This document shows positions 34,390 to 46,353 of a stretch of 64,000 nucleotides of DNA, piece after piece (within the stretch, counting starts at the first letter, position 1; the number at the start of each line of letters is the position of its first letter). The translations under genes and the position numbers were made by a program. The notes under the pieces are model-generated. The model was not told the origin of the DNA, ran no database searches, and worked only from the letters and a program-made list of their open reading frames with translations. The stretch covers positions 2,170,001 to 2,234,000 of the forward strand of contig JANCIK010000009.1 of NCBI GenBank assembly GCA_028532985.1. The letters run 5' to 3'. The stretch is from Stropharia rugosoannulata. Its lineage: Eukaryota > Basidiomycota > Agaricomycetes > Agaricales > Strophariaceae.

Positions 34390-35085
34390 CTTGTTCAGGT
34401 CTTTTGGTTCTCGATCATAGGCTATCTACTATAGGCACTTCCGTCACCCAATATCTTATCATTTATTGCTATGATAAATTAACACCTGTGGTCCACCACG
34501 CCAACGATCCAGATGGCCGACAATGGGTCAAGTCCTTCTGTTTCGTACCTCAATGCCAACATGCAGATGGCGTCGTCAACCGTGTTAAAGCGTGCACATA
34601 ACACCCCGACGGGTTTTCAAAAATCTGTATCTCTGTAACCTCGGAGGAAGTATAAACATCCGAATTGCTGTACGATTACCACTTGACATCCTCAGCTGAT
34701 GTCGACATATACAAGGCAGACTGCGGTTAACCGCATGACTGTTCCGGTCATATACTTGACGGTGGTTTCTTTATATACAAGCATCGCATTTGAATCCCGC
34801 CAACCCGATGACTGTGCCGCAGTCGCTTCGCAGCAGGTTGTACTGGCATTCGTTAGTCTACAGCGCCTCGAGGCGTCAAATATGAAGCTTGGAACCCGTG
34901 AGGGTGCTTATACCGCAGCATACCGACATTCCTTGTCCGACTGAAACCGACGCTGCTTGTTATCTCTCCCTGAGGCGGTGTGCCCAAGAAAAAGGTATAT
35001 GAGTAGCGGTAGTATTGTGAATCGCATACTTATATTCTTACCTGAACAGCTGACAGTACTTGGCCTACCTACTTACCAGGCACTT
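34390..35085. other. Intergenic region
   Basis: 696 bp upstream of the first cysteine-rich gene. Short open frames here resemble nothing known. Confidence 0.5.
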
Positions 35086-35721
35086 ATGGACTCACCGAAG
35101 CAAATAAGCAGTCAGCCTAGGGCGTCGCTTGAAATGAGTAAGGGTCATTGTAGCATCTAATCCTGACATATTAGTTGATATAGATTGACATGTTACTTTT
35201 CTTCTTACCAGACGCTACCGTATCAATTGGCGCGGATCAATCTAGTACATGCACAGGCTCGGAGAGTTGTAAATCCGACGAAGTGCACGGTAAAGCTGCT
35301 CGCATTCGCGGTGGAGGTTGTGGAAAGGTAATTAAACATTAAATATAACGATCCGAATTTCGTAACATCATTTATTTGGTGCAGGATTGTTTCCTCTGCT
35401 GTGTAGGCTGCTTTCTTTGCTTCGGTGAGTGTGCCAGTAGCATCTTTTTTCTGGGGCGTTGTTCATTGTTTTGTTCTATCTTGTAGAGTGCTGCGAGGTA
35501 TGTAGCTATCCGCCGCGTCTTTTCATATGCCTCGAGTCCGCCGAAATTTATGGTGGAGCTCGGCGCATTGTTTAATAGTCGAAAATTACTCATCATCCGG
35601 TTTGCAGGTCTGTTGTGGCTGCATCGCCGACATCGTCTGTGCGTTGGTTCAGCATAAAATTTTACATATGAAAGCTCACTGACCATGGTATACAGGTTGT
35701 CCTTGCGAGCTTTGTTGCTGA
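35086..35721 (+). CDS. Cysteine-rich small protein, tandem copy A
   Basis: Six exons (35086-35137, 35212-35327, 35385-35424, 35487-35497, 35608-35638, 35696-35721) give 91 aa. The N-terminal half is polar (MDSPKQIS...). AARIRGGGCGK then leads to a short Cys-rich hydrophobic tail: DCFLCCVGCFLCF, ECCEVCC, GCIADIVCCPCELCC. This looks like a palmitoylated or membrane-skimming module similar in style to CYSTM-type proteins, which are linked to stress tolerance at the plasma membrane; that link is inference. Exon 4 is only 11 nt. Exon sizes 3 to 6 are identical to those of copy B, proving duplication. I do not know a defined function. Confidence 0.8.
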
Positions 35722-36314
35722 AGTAGCATGGACTTACCTGCTCGTAAAGGCGCATAAAAGCAATTGAATAGATATATCGGGGTTCCGGCTGGATGCAGCA
35801 CGGTTAGATAAGGGAGGTGGAGATTGTCCGATCCCTGGCCCATGATGCAACATCGAGGGTCATGTTATGTATACTTTATGAGACAGACTTTCTGACACTT
35901 TACAATGGACTACCTAGTAGATACACAGACTCAACATTCCAATTTCTTTTGTCTGTCGTCGTGCTGCATGCAGCCTGATTGTACTATCAAATGCCTCTGC
36001 CATGTTCTATCTTATTTGCGCTATTGGCTCTTGTTGATATCAATACACAATCTTCCCAAACGGCCGTGAGCCTGCCGCGATGGCATCCAAATGTGAGCAA
36101 CTCCGTGCACAAACATCGCCCTGCGTACATCGCCTTGATCTAATTTTGGGCTGCTCTAAAAATAGATGCGCAACGTTGTGTTGGGAATGCATGTCCGGGC
36201 GCTGGGCCGTTTCTATATAAACGGGCCACAATTACCCACACTTCCTCCTTCTCCCAGATCCCAACACTTTGCTGCCATCCCCCTTGCTACTGAATATCCA
36301 ACTTTTGAAATACA
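35722..36314. other. Intergenic region between the two cysteine-rich genes
   Basis: 593 bp. Contains a TATA box for copy B near its end. No other coding signal is recognised. Confidence 0.5.
36214..36221 (+). promoter_or_regulatory. TATA box of cysteine-rich copy B
   Basis: TATATAAA, 94 nt upstream of the start codon of copy B, followed by a C/T-rich leader (CTTCCTCCTTCTCCC) typical of highly expressed fungal genes. Confidence 0.5.
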
Positions 36315-36965
36315 ATGGAGCCTACATCCAAGACCACCCAGCCCCAGGCCGCGACTGAGATGAGTGAGTGCGCCCTCCCTCCGCACGAGCTCCACTTCAC
36401 GCCGTGCAGCACGTCGTACGACCGCTGATAATTAATTTGGGTCGTTGTCGCAGAGGTTATGTCTGTGCCCCAGGGCGCCGCCCAGTCTTCGCAACAAGCG
36501 CATGAGCACCACCAGCACGGCAAGGCATCCCGCATTCGCGGAGGAGGAGCCGGCAAGGTATGTACCCTGCTCAGTTCACTGCATCATTGTGCTCCCTCGT
36601 TTTCCATGTTATACGTCATATATCTATTCTTACTTTCACTTGCTGTTGCGAGTCTGTATTAACCAATCCATACCACAGGACTGCTTCCTCGGGCTCGTTG
36701 GTTGCTTCTTATGTTTCGGTACGTGTTTACAACCTTGGTTTGTTTCGCTGTAGGATGCGATCACTGACCAAATTATTAGAATGCTGCGAGGTAACAATAT
36801 TCTTGAAATTGAAATTCATTTTGTCTTGCAATGTCGCTGACCTCATGGCTCTAGGGATGCTGCGACTGCATCGGCGACATTATTTGTAAGTGATTTTTTT
36901 TTGTGATCATTGACGTTCCCTGTTTGACGAGCTGGACAGGCTGCCCGTGCGAGTTGTGCTGCTAA
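36315..36965 (+). CDS. Cysteine-rich small protein, tandem copy B
   Basis: Six exons (36315-36363, 36454-36557, 36679-36718, 36780-36790, 36855-36885, 36940-36965) give 86 aa. The protein begins MEPTSKTTQPQAATEM and has a His/Gln-rich segment. SRIRGGGAGK then leads to DCFLGLVGCFLCF, ECCEGCCDC, IGDIICCPCELCC. The last four exons have exactly the lengths of those in copy A (40, 11, 31, 26 nt), and all intron phases match. The Cys-rich tail is nearly identical while the N-terminal half has diverged, so selection acts mainly on the tail. The leader and TATA box look stronger than for copy A, suggesting higher expression. Confidence 0.82.
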
Positions 36966-38259
36966 ACCATAACATATTTGTTCCAAAGTTGTATCCTTCA
37001 TTGAGATATAAATCATCTATGTAGTACTGAAATACCTCGGATGTTGTACTTCAAAGGAGTAATGTTTTCATGTTCGCAGTGTTGTTTGCCATTGGATTTG
37101 TGGGACGGGGGCTAAGTGACCTACGTCTGTTCATCAATCATTGCACACTGGGTGTTGCGGGCATTGAAGGGCGGCGATTATCTGTCTTGTCTGATGTTTG
37201 ATCCTTCTGGGGGAAAAGATGCTGCCCAAGGAGAGCCGCTCCCGGAAATGAAACTAGCGTCATCAGATGGATGGTTTAACGATTCCTTGACTAATCTTGT
37301 AGTATACTATTGACGCATCCTGGGAAGTAATGGCCAGATAGAGAGCCGGCGGAGAGTCAACTTGTGTTTCGGAGGTCGAAGGACTTGAATGAAGCTGAGC
37401 GAATGCATCTTGGATCCTAAAGTCCGAGTCCAATGAGATGGTTCGTACCAGAAGGACACAGTACTAACCAAGAGACGCTCAATGATTCTGATAATGCACA
37501 GGGAACGGCATATAAGACATCATCCTGAACATGAAAGAGTCTTTGACGTCCGGCCGTTCGTGATGAAAACCGTACATACCGTACCGCGTTTCTTCCCTCT
37601 GATGGCGCCGCGCAGGCAACTAGGAAGATCGATCACTTCGACTTCCGTCCACTGCTGAGCTAGAAGTAGTATGTGTGAACATGTGTCCATGTCGATTGCG
37701 GGCGGTACTCGTCGCTAACCATACCATATACAATGTCGTTATACGCTTGAAACAGGCTTGACGACGTCCGGGGATATTTGGTGATGAAAGGCGCGAGGAC
37801 AGGGAACTAAAACTGGGTCGATAAGAGGGAAACTTTGGTCAAGAGACAGGTCTTTACTGAGGGATGCGAATCCATGACAAGTGGAAGAGCGGAGCCGAGG
37901 CGCATGCGCGAGCAATCCAAGAGCAATCTGCTCACTCTTACATTCCCACGACGACTTACCGTCGCACCCATCTTCACCCACAACTCAAGCAGATGAATAG
38001 CGAAGATAGCACAGCGTTGAATATACATCCTGTAGAACAATGGATTCAGTGGATCAGTGGCTCCTAGCTGTACCTCGAGACTTCATCCCGTGGATCTGTG
38101 CAACAGTAAATTTTGAATGCAACCTAAGACACGTCCCAAACCGCGCGTCATATGTGGATATTACCCCTCTATCTGTCTGTATAAATGCCCCGTGTGGTAT
38201 CCTGTCGAACCCATATAATTGCTACTACTACCACTACATCCACTGCTTTTGAATCCAAC
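36966..38259. other. Intergenic region
   Basis: 1.3 kb downstream of the cysteine-rich pair. I see no gene. It ends with a TATA box for the next gene. Confidence 0.5.
38180..38186 (+). promoter_or_regulatory. TATA box of the low-complexity gene
   Basis: TATAAAT, 74 nt upstream of the start codon at 38260, followed by a CT/CA-rich leader. Confidence 0.45.
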
Positions 38260-39980
38260 ATGAAAGCGTCCGACTACACTCGTGCTAGCAATGACCCCAA
38301 CCTCTATGGGGTTCGTCCGGATCATACCAGGGTTGCAACAGGTATGCTTTACATATAAAGAACTTCAATGTATCGTACTTACTTCTTGAACATCAGAGGA
38401 AAGACGAGCTTCTAGTGGAAGGAATGCTGGTGCGGAAGACATTCGTGATTCCATCTACGGGCACTCCCACAGCGACCGTGACAATACACACAGCGGGTTC
38501 GGGGGGCATAACACATCCAATGACAAGTACGGAAGGGATAGAACAATGGGTAAGTTAAGTCTGCTCGGGTCAACTCTTCCTTTTCTGACCGTGATGTTGC
38601 AGAAAATAGTACTTCAGCGGGGACGAGGCAAGTCAGGGACATACCACTGCGTGAGCATGTCCATGCTCGCCTTCGTTCCTTTATAACCAGATTCACTTCA
38701 GAGAATGCCCAAGCGGCCAGGCACCCCAGCAACACGCATGGTCGTGAAGTCAATACTTGTAAGTTGCTCATTCTCGAGACGTAGAGCGCTTTCTTATTTT
38801 AATATCAAAGCTGGAATTACTCAGGATTCGCGCGTCAATGCCTCTGGTTGTCAGTTTTTTCTAACAAAACATCCGGGACAATCACTTATTTTCTCTTAGC
38901 CGGAACTGCTGGAGGTTCTGGTGTCCAGCGCACCGCTATCAATTGTAAGCCATAATATCAAAGCTACTCTACGTGATCTAACACTCTTGTACAGCCGAAA
39001 CGGCAAATAGATATATGCACCATTCTGGGGAATACCATGTCTCCGGTTCGGGAGCACAAGAACTATCCCAGTTGCATCGTCATCATTCTCAGGCGAACGA
39101 GTTTGATTCCTCCATTCCAGTTGCGAACACCGGCGTGAACTCTGGTGCCGGAATTCACGCTCAACAGTACTCTGGCCGGGATTCGCATAACTCTTCTGTA
39201 GATGCCAACCACTACGGTCACCACAGCGATGACCATCATGGTGGGTTTGTTGCGGAAGAAGTCGGCCACTATGAACATGTTCATCAAGGAACGGGACATA
39301 GTGGTGGGAGCATGCAGAAGCATTCGTGTCCTACGTGCGGGCATACATGTTCGTAATCCAGTCTCCGATCATTTTGTGCTTCCTGACACTTCATTGGCAC
39401 AGTAGACAATCCGGTCAACCAACCCTCTAGTGGAAGTACAACAGTGGACGATACGACTCATGCGTCGCGTAACGTTTTCAGTGCTAATCAACGCAGCGGC
39501 CAGGCATCCTCAACCCAGAACGCTGCGAATAGCTCTGCCTTTAAGTCTGACATGGGCGACCGCGAGCCCATCAACGGAGCATCCCGCGTGGTCGATACGG
39601 ACAACGTTGACTCCGGGTTCATGTCGCATATGGACAGGCAGCCGCCCCGCAAATCTCACCTTGTAGATACTAACGACCTGGGAATCAAGCCTGTGAATAA
39701 GAACGCTGGCAGAGCACAGCCAATGGGAATAGCTACGGGACTTGGACAAGGCGCCGCTCGTCCCGAGGGATTGTGGACGAAAGCAATGGGTGTGAAGCGT
39801 GATGTTGCAAAAGAACCCCCGCGAAAACTCAATTTCTCGAATATGCCGAAAGAAAAGCCTAGTATAAGCGAGAGATTTATCGGTTTGTTTCTGGTTTCTA
39901 TGCCTTCCAGAGGAGTGCCTAACGCTTCACGTTTCTCAGACGAGGCGAACAAAGTCATCGACAGAGTCGTCAAGAATTAA
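38260..39980 (+). CDS. Hydrophilic low-complexity protein of unknown function
   Basis: Seven exons (38260-38341, 38397-38549, 38603-38758, 38900-38944, 38995-39348, 39403-39882, 39940-39980) give 436 aa. The protein is rich in Ser, Gly, His, Asn and charged residues, with no signal peptide, membrane segment or known domain. A His/Gly block around residues 215-250 ends in HSCPTCGHTC-like sequence right at a splice donor; if that intron is retained the protein stops immediately after it. The last intron (57 nt, 39883-39939) is a multiple of three and fully open, so retention would add 19 residues. The composition recalls hydrophilins or stress-induced proteins, but that is only a compositional hint. 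Confidence 0.65.
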
Positions 39981-40108
39981 CAAGAACTTGGCTGTGGTTT
40001 TCATGTCTTCAAAAATGCAACTTAAGCTTTTATAATTCTTCTTTGTTTACGTCGTATAGTAACGATCAAGTATGCTCGCGTGTATAGTCTATTTATGAAA
40101 CACACAAA

Positions 40109-40700
40109 TTGTCTCCGTCGACGCTGGATGATGCTGAACGCGCACATTATCTGGCGGCAATCATCGAATGGGCCTACTCGAGTTCTACGCTATCAGACAG
40201 TGGAGTTGCGCCAGTATCAAACTCACCACTCTCCTACCATCCACAGACGCACTCTATCTCTGTATACCCTGCTAACCCCTGGATGCTCTTATCACGGCCA
40301 TACTTTCAACTTGGAGTATATCTTGACTACTACACGGGATCACACAGCCCGAGCTTAAGCGCGTCCTTGCGCAATGTGTTGCGATCGGGAAATGAGAAAC
40401 GAGACAATGACTCTCACGATGTTATGCGAGCAATTCCTACAGGCTCAATCAGATGTCACCGCCAAATGGCTGCCGACATTGCTTATTCATGGTAGAGCGG
40501 ACACTGGCACGGCCGTTCCTGTGCGAAATTTCCATAGCTTGTTGAATAGACCCGGGTGTCCCTGTCAAGCTCATTGAAGTAAAGTCGCGGAGCATCCATT
40601 TGATTATGACGCCAAAGCAGGATCGGACACCGGGTATTTGGGAGGTTGGTGTCATGACGTTACACATGTTTCCCGAAAAGGCCATTACATTGCCTTTTAT
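40109..40700 (+). pseudogene. Alpha/beta-hydrolase 3' fragment with frameshifts
   Basis: One frame reads DDAERAHYLAAIIEWAYSSS, PLSYHPQTHSISVYPANPWM and YFQLGVYLDYYTG, as in fungal steryl-acetyl-hydrolase/esterase-like proteins. A second frame then carries PTLLIHGRADT (the region of the catalytic Asp), and a third has EHPFDYDAKA near the expected catalytic His. At least two frameshifts separate them. The first half, with the oxyanion HGGG and nucleophile GxSxG motifs, is absent. This is a truncated, dead copy about 130 bp downstream of the preceding gene. Confidence 0.78.
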
Positions 40701-40998
40701 ATCCGAGCTGATATCTACTACTTATGATAAAAGACGGTACCCATCTTTTTTGAACTGGAGGTTTCTGAAATTCTGATTGACTGCCTGATTTCATTCTCCG
40801 TTAATACCTTTTCTTTTCCCGTTTAGTATACTTTCATGTTTGTTCCGAGGTATCGACTTTTTTTCCGGAACCCCTCTAATTCGCAGTACTTACATAGCCA
40901 CCCTACCCTTGAGAGAGATAATTACAGGAGGGTACGACCAGAGAAAAAGCCTGTGCTGATATCCAAGGAATGAACTACACATCTGCATCTACTGTGCT

Positions 40999-43038
40999 TT
41001 ACATTGGTTGACGCGTATGCTTAGCTTTATCCATTGCCAAACGTGTCCCATACCACAAAGCGACAATGACGACGAACACGCCGACTATGCCGATTCCTAT
41101 ATAGCCGGACTGCTCTCCCGCCTTCAGAATCATAAGTACAGGATTCAGTAAAAACCGGTTTCCACGAACTTACCGCTGCCCAGGCTCTCCACCAACGCCC
41201 TGCAAGGCCTCCGCCATTCCCATCACCTGCTTCAGCTGCTTCAACACACGATTTGCATTGTTCTCCAATCAAACCCATAATTGTTATGAGAGATATGCTA
41301 GTTGCTTCAAGTCTGAGCTCGACGAAACATGAATTGTGACCTATTGAAACGTACCTGAACGCGACTAGTATGCTCATTATAGTGAGGATAATGCTTAGCC
41401 CTGACATGACGGTGAGCTTTCGCTGAATAGCTATCTTTTCCGTGACAGAGTTGAATGTGGATTCTTTAGTATCGAGGTCGCTTATTGCTTCTTGTACAGG
41501 CTTCTTCTCCAAGTCATGTGTGGCAGCGAGTACATGATCTCCTGTGCTCTCCACTAAATTTGTCTGACATGTTTCCCATTCAAATATCTGCACCGGCCAT
41601 ACAGGTACCCCGGCGTAAGAATGCAGCATTAGCACAGAATCTGCAGAGTCAATGAGGGTCATTCCGGCTGTGAACAACAGCTGTATAGTGTCAACCTAAC
41701 GGGTAAAATCAGGGAGATGAGCAAAGATCTTACTGGAAGAATAATAATATGCGAGCTCGGGATTGTATGCTCGTCGGTGGATCTCGACTTGGCGAGCGCA
41801 GATACAGCCAGAAGGGCAATCGATGACGCGGTGTCAAATCCTGAGAATGCGAAAATGCGTCAAAACTCTTTTGAGGTATTTCCCCGTCACTTACCAAGTC
41901 CAAATAGTACCCCTACAGGATACATCTATGTCGATATTATCAGCGACTTGAGATGCCACCGCCTAACTCATACTAACTTTCCAGGGCCGGTTCACAAAGT
42001 TAATAATAGGGCCTAGGATTCGCATCATTAGCATATTGTTCTCTTTTGGAGGGTGTTGATCGTGCAGTGGGTCAATCCCGTTGTTTTGCAAACGTCTTTT
42101 GCGCGACTAGATAAAGGTCAAAGACATGATCAGTTATTGGCTGTCAGATGAATATGGGTATAAGTTATCACTTCTCGACGACGGCGAATAATCTTCCATA
42201 GTATGATGCTGTTTGCAACTCCTATAATAAACATAAAAGAGCCCGAAACCGATGCGCCTGACACAGTATGGCATTGAATAAAACGTTAAAATTGAACCAC
42301 TTCGCAGTTACCTATGATGCCGCCAACTTCCCCGACTCCGTTTATCCTTTCGTATACACTAGACGAGATGGCTATGGCGAATGTCTAATCATGATTTATG
42401 AGCCAAATAAACGCCAAAATGCAAACAATTTCACTGACCACAACGATAACAATGGTGCTATGGCCCAAGGAGAAGAATAAACCGCAAGTAACGGGATACT
42501 GGTTCATGTTTATCAAACACCTGGTAGCGTTGTCAATCGCGCTAAATCGCATTGTAAGAAATCTGTAAGCGTGGTCCCTGTTATTTGTAGGTCCACATTA
42601 GTACTTCCCCACATTGCTTATTGGGCACGCACCCCTGATGTATTCATTGAAATCGGTACCTGATGTGATCTGCGTCCAACGCTTATTTATGACATCCTCA
42701 GTATGCCTATGCAATCTACATAGTGTCCGGTCACTTTCTCACCATGCCTTAGTCCTAGAGTCTTGAAAAGGGATCGAGTTAGACCCGTACCAGTAGTACG
42801 CGCATACGGAATGTCGTACCCATGCTAACAAAGCCAGTCCAAGAGTTGGTCGCGTTTCCTTATGGCTTGCAAATAGTATACCAGCGACTGCCCAGCAGAT
42901 TGCGTTAGCTGCTACCCTTTATTTAAACCACTTTAAACTGGGACTAGAGATGATATAGATGGCATCTTACTCGCATATCATGAGCAGAAGCGACCGGCCA
43001 AAGATAGTCAAAACAGGGAATCCCCATTTCTTCTTCAT
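40999..43038 (-). CDS. NiCoT-type nickel/cobalt transporter
   Basis: Thirteen exons (42971-43038, 42820-42916, 42743-42761, 42660-42681, 42439-42541, 42312-42384, 42172-42257, 41978-42106, 41895-41925, 41734-41840, 41355-41680, 41174-41297, 40999-41121) give 435 aa. The family signature RHALDADHISAIDNATR (metal-binding H-x4-DH) is assembled from three exons, two of them only 19 and 22 nt. Other marks are GLFFSLGHSTIVI, FGFDTAS-like GLGFDTASSIALL and LLFTAGMTLIDSADSVLML. Eight membrane segments are expected. These plasma-membrane permeases import Ni2+ or Co2+ with high affinity; in fungi they supply nickel for urease. The loop EKKPVQEAISDLDTKE is cytosolic. The gene has many introns but every phase agrees. 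Confidence 0.9.
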
Positions 43039-43331
43039 GTATTTCTGCGTTAGTGTGCTGTTGTGATGGGAGTCCATGTTATCTATGGAATGAGAAGAGA
43101 ATGATCACTCCTGTTGGCCAGCATATTTTCTTATCTTGCTCTATCTGTACAGACTTGGCCTGCAAAACTTCCGAGCGATGCGGCCAAGACGCGGCCAACT
43201 TGATGCGGCAATCTTGCTGTGTGCGGGCCGAGGATTGCCGAATGGGTGGGCAATATTATTATGACGCAGTGCACATGGCTCTACACTTTTTCTTCTTACT
43301 AACTTTCATCCTCTAATATCGCTGACCTTGT

Positions 43332-44792
43332 ATGACTTCTGTATGGGAAGAGTGAGGAAGCTCTGAAATACCTGGGCAAACCTTTTTAACTTACCTACGT
43401 ACACCAAGGTTTAAGCACGCAGGCTATCTAGCCATTCGGACAATAATACCTGAAGAGCGAGATAAAATACCAATTAATGCTAGTACGGGCATCTATCCAG
43501 TTCTTTGCTATGCGCCTTTCGTATTCCTTGCATACCTTACGCGGAGGCCCGATACATTTCCAATACGATTGCTTCTCCTTCCGAGCGCCATAACTGGTAT
43601 CCTCATCGCTGCTTACCGTTTTACCTGGACGGTGCCAGAGCTCAACGTGTATAATTGGGGCCAATGTACGTGACAGATTATGTATGCCCGTGGACTAATT
43701 CACATTGCAAACAGGTCTCTGGGCGGCAGTTGCAATTGCGAAAGCGCTAGACTTTTCTCTAGCCAAAGACGGCATGCTCAAAGTCGGCGAAACTGCTCCT
43801 GGGGTGAAGAAAGGCAAGGACAAGAGCAAGCCCTATGACGGTTCTGAAATTGACGACCGCCAGGACAAGCGATATCCCTATGTTGCCACCTGGTTGCGCG
43901 ACGCTCTGGATGTTATTCATTCTTTACGGGGTCTAAACTGGAAGTTCGGCCAAGGCGTGTACATACCGCCCCAAACGCGTCCACTCCAACGTGACGCCTT
44001 CCTCCAAGCCACTCTGAAATCATTCATCAAGAACTACCTCCTTCTTGACACTTTAGAAGCCATTATCAAACTCTTTCCTGGAGTAGGCACACCAATAGGA
44101 GGCTCCATCTTCTATTCTAATCTCAGTGTGCCTACGCGTTATATTGTCTCCACCACTATTCACATTCTTTCAGGCTCTGCAGTGCTGGCGGGGTTCGGCA
44201 TGGTCTACGATCTTGTCACTCTAATTGCAGTCGGCATTTTTGGCAGCTCCCCGTTGTCCTGGCCGCCTGTAGTGGGTCATCCGTGGCAGTCGGATTCTAT
44301 GCACCGCTTCTGGTCCAGAGAATGGCATCAACTTCTCCGCCGAACGTTCATCGTATATGGCGGTATTCCGGGCAAATGGCTGGCAGGACAAACTGGCATG
44401 CTGCTGGGGACTTTCCTTGCCTCGGGCCTCTTCCACGAGTGTGCCATGCACGCTATGGGCAGGGGATATGATTACAATGCGGTCATATTCTTTTTTATCC
44501 AAGGGCCAATCCTTTTACTGGAAAAACTTTGGCGGAGAATCACGGGCAAGAGAGTCGAAGGGCCGTACGGCAGGCTTTGGGTGTACTTCAACATGTTCGT
44601 GTGTGCACAGCCAATGAGTACGTGTCGAACATTATGCTACGCTTCGTTATGCTAATATACTCCGCAGTGAATTCATGGCATCGTCGTGGCTTAGGTGGTG
44701 GGATGGTGATCCCTCCAAATTTGAGCCCCGCCCGATGGATACTTCTCCCTTTCATTCAGCGCTTTCTGGAGTTCATCCGGCTCATTCTGTAG
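43332..44792 (+). CDS. MBOAT wax-synthase-like O-acyltransferase
   Basis: Four exons (43332-43351, 43409-43665, 43715-44617, 44668-44792) give 434 aa. The protein has several membrane segments (VLCYAPFVFLAYL, LLLLPSAITGILIAA, the region after YIVSTTIHILSGS). Further on, FWSREWHQLLRRTF and LFHECAMHA provide the Asn/His-type active-site region: the H in SGLFHE is the conserved catalytic His of the family. Such enzymes esterify acyl-CoA with alcohols, and relatives in basidiomycetes act in terpenoid or lipid acetylation. The first exon of 20 nt (MTSVWEE) is inferred from a good donor, branch site and phase, because the long second exon has no ATG. It is divergent from the NiCoT gene with 293 bp between starts. 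Confidence 0.82.
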
Positions 44793-44842
44793 AATCTATT
44801 ACATTATTTCGTACTTGTTTAATCGTCGTTATACCATTCGCA

Positions 44843-46353
44843 TCATGCTTTGCCATCGCCTTCGAATCCCGGCGGGAAAAACAAAAAACGCACGGTGCCC
44901 TCGTTTTGGCCCATCTTGTCATTACTATATAGAGCGCTAGGGTCTGAATTTCCAAGTAATCGTCTTTTCCGAAGGGGGTGCTCTGTCTCGCGCATAGCTA
45001 TTTTCAGTCGGATGAGTTGATCAGGTTTGTAGGGGTATTGCAATTGCTGTGTTGATGTGTGCCGATCGCGAGCAGGAAGATTCGGGGAAGGGGAAGAAGG
45101 GGTACTTGGTGAAGTGTTGGCGGAGGGGTTTTGCGCGTATTGAATAAGGAGGTCGAGAAAAGTATGGGCAAAATCTGCGAAGACATGTTACGTAAAATAA
45201 TTAATCTTTACTGAACAGGTTGAACTCGCCTTCAAGGTCAGCTGGTCCAGTCTGACACCCCTCAGGTGGTTTGGTGGTCAAATTTTTGGCAAGTTCTGCA
45301 GCCGGAACCTCGTTATCCTGATATGGCTGCGGGGGTTGTTCAAACGACAATAACAACGCTGATGCAAATATGCTCCCAAGAGCAATCGTATGGGGAGGGT
45401 ATATTAGTGGTAGAAGGGTCCGGTAACTGACATAATATTAACAGCTGAATATATCGGAAATGTTCGAACAATTACCTGTCAATAGATATCCGCCAGGCAA
45501 GTTTTGTAAGTTTCTTAGAAGCTGGAAAGATATGATTACCCGGATACCAATATTTATCATCTACTCACCTTTGAGTTTCTTCCCAAATTTAATGACGTAA
45601 GGGAAAGGCATGCGCGCTGTGAAGTTAAAGCATATAGTTTCCAGGATTAGGCGTTCAATGACCAGAAGGCGTTGGCGGTCCACTTCGACCATCTAGACAA
45701 CATCCAGTTGTGGACCCAACTACTATATGAACGAAAGCTCAAAATCGTACCGCTGCATCCATGGTGTCAATATCCACCTCCCCATTCGGATTCTTAGACT
45801 TCGCCGCTAGCTCTGGATATCGCACTGAATATGCTATAGCCAACAGCTCACGAGGTTTCTTCAATGTGTCGTGCTCTTTGGTTGATACATAGAGAGCTGC
45901 CAGTGCTACATCCTTGCCAATATAGGTCAGGGGAGCATTAATATGGTCTGGGAGATAGGTACCTGATAGTGAAAATCCTTCCTCGGGAAAAAAAGATGAA
46001 AACGGTTGTACAGAACTTGAGCTGTTGCAATGGTTCTTCTAGGGCTGTATCATACCAAAAAATGCGTTGAGCGAGTAGCAAAAGGAAGTAATCTTGGCGG
46101 TTTACAATCCTACACGGGCCCCAATAGTTTCAAGAAATGTACACGCGCTTTGGCGGACTTTCTCCTCCTGGGCAACGGATTGCTTGCCCCGCTGCTTCTC
46201 CGAAAGATATTCGATTTCCGCAGGTGTGAAGTACGGGTGGTAGTACTTGGAAGAGGAGGAAGGTGGCTGGCCCGACGTATGTGCTCGACTGCTGCCCTGC
46301 TGCTCGCCACCTTTTGCAGTACGCGTGAATGAGCTTGTCGACGATCGCGGCAT
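44843..46353 (-). CDS. Cyclin subunit of an RNA polymerase II CTD kinase (Ctk2-like)
   Basis: Seven exons (46106-46353, 45963-46044, 45751-45912, 45569-45692, 45476-45521, 45212-45426, 44843-45174) give 402 aa. After a Ser-rich N-terminus comes YHPYFTPAEIEYLSEKQRGK, then the cyclin box with RQSACTFLETIG, TIATAQVLYNRFHLFFPRKD, DVALAALYVSTKEHDTLKKP and ERLILETICFNF. This matches the beta (cyclin) subunit of CTDK-I, which with its kinase phosphorylates Ser2 of the polymerase II tail. A second helical half (KLTKLAWRISIDS, HTIALGSIFASALLL) follows. The C-terminus is Ser/Pro-rich and basic. Cyclin L/K is the main alternative. It converges on the MBOAT gene with only 50 bp between stops. Confidence 0.8.
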
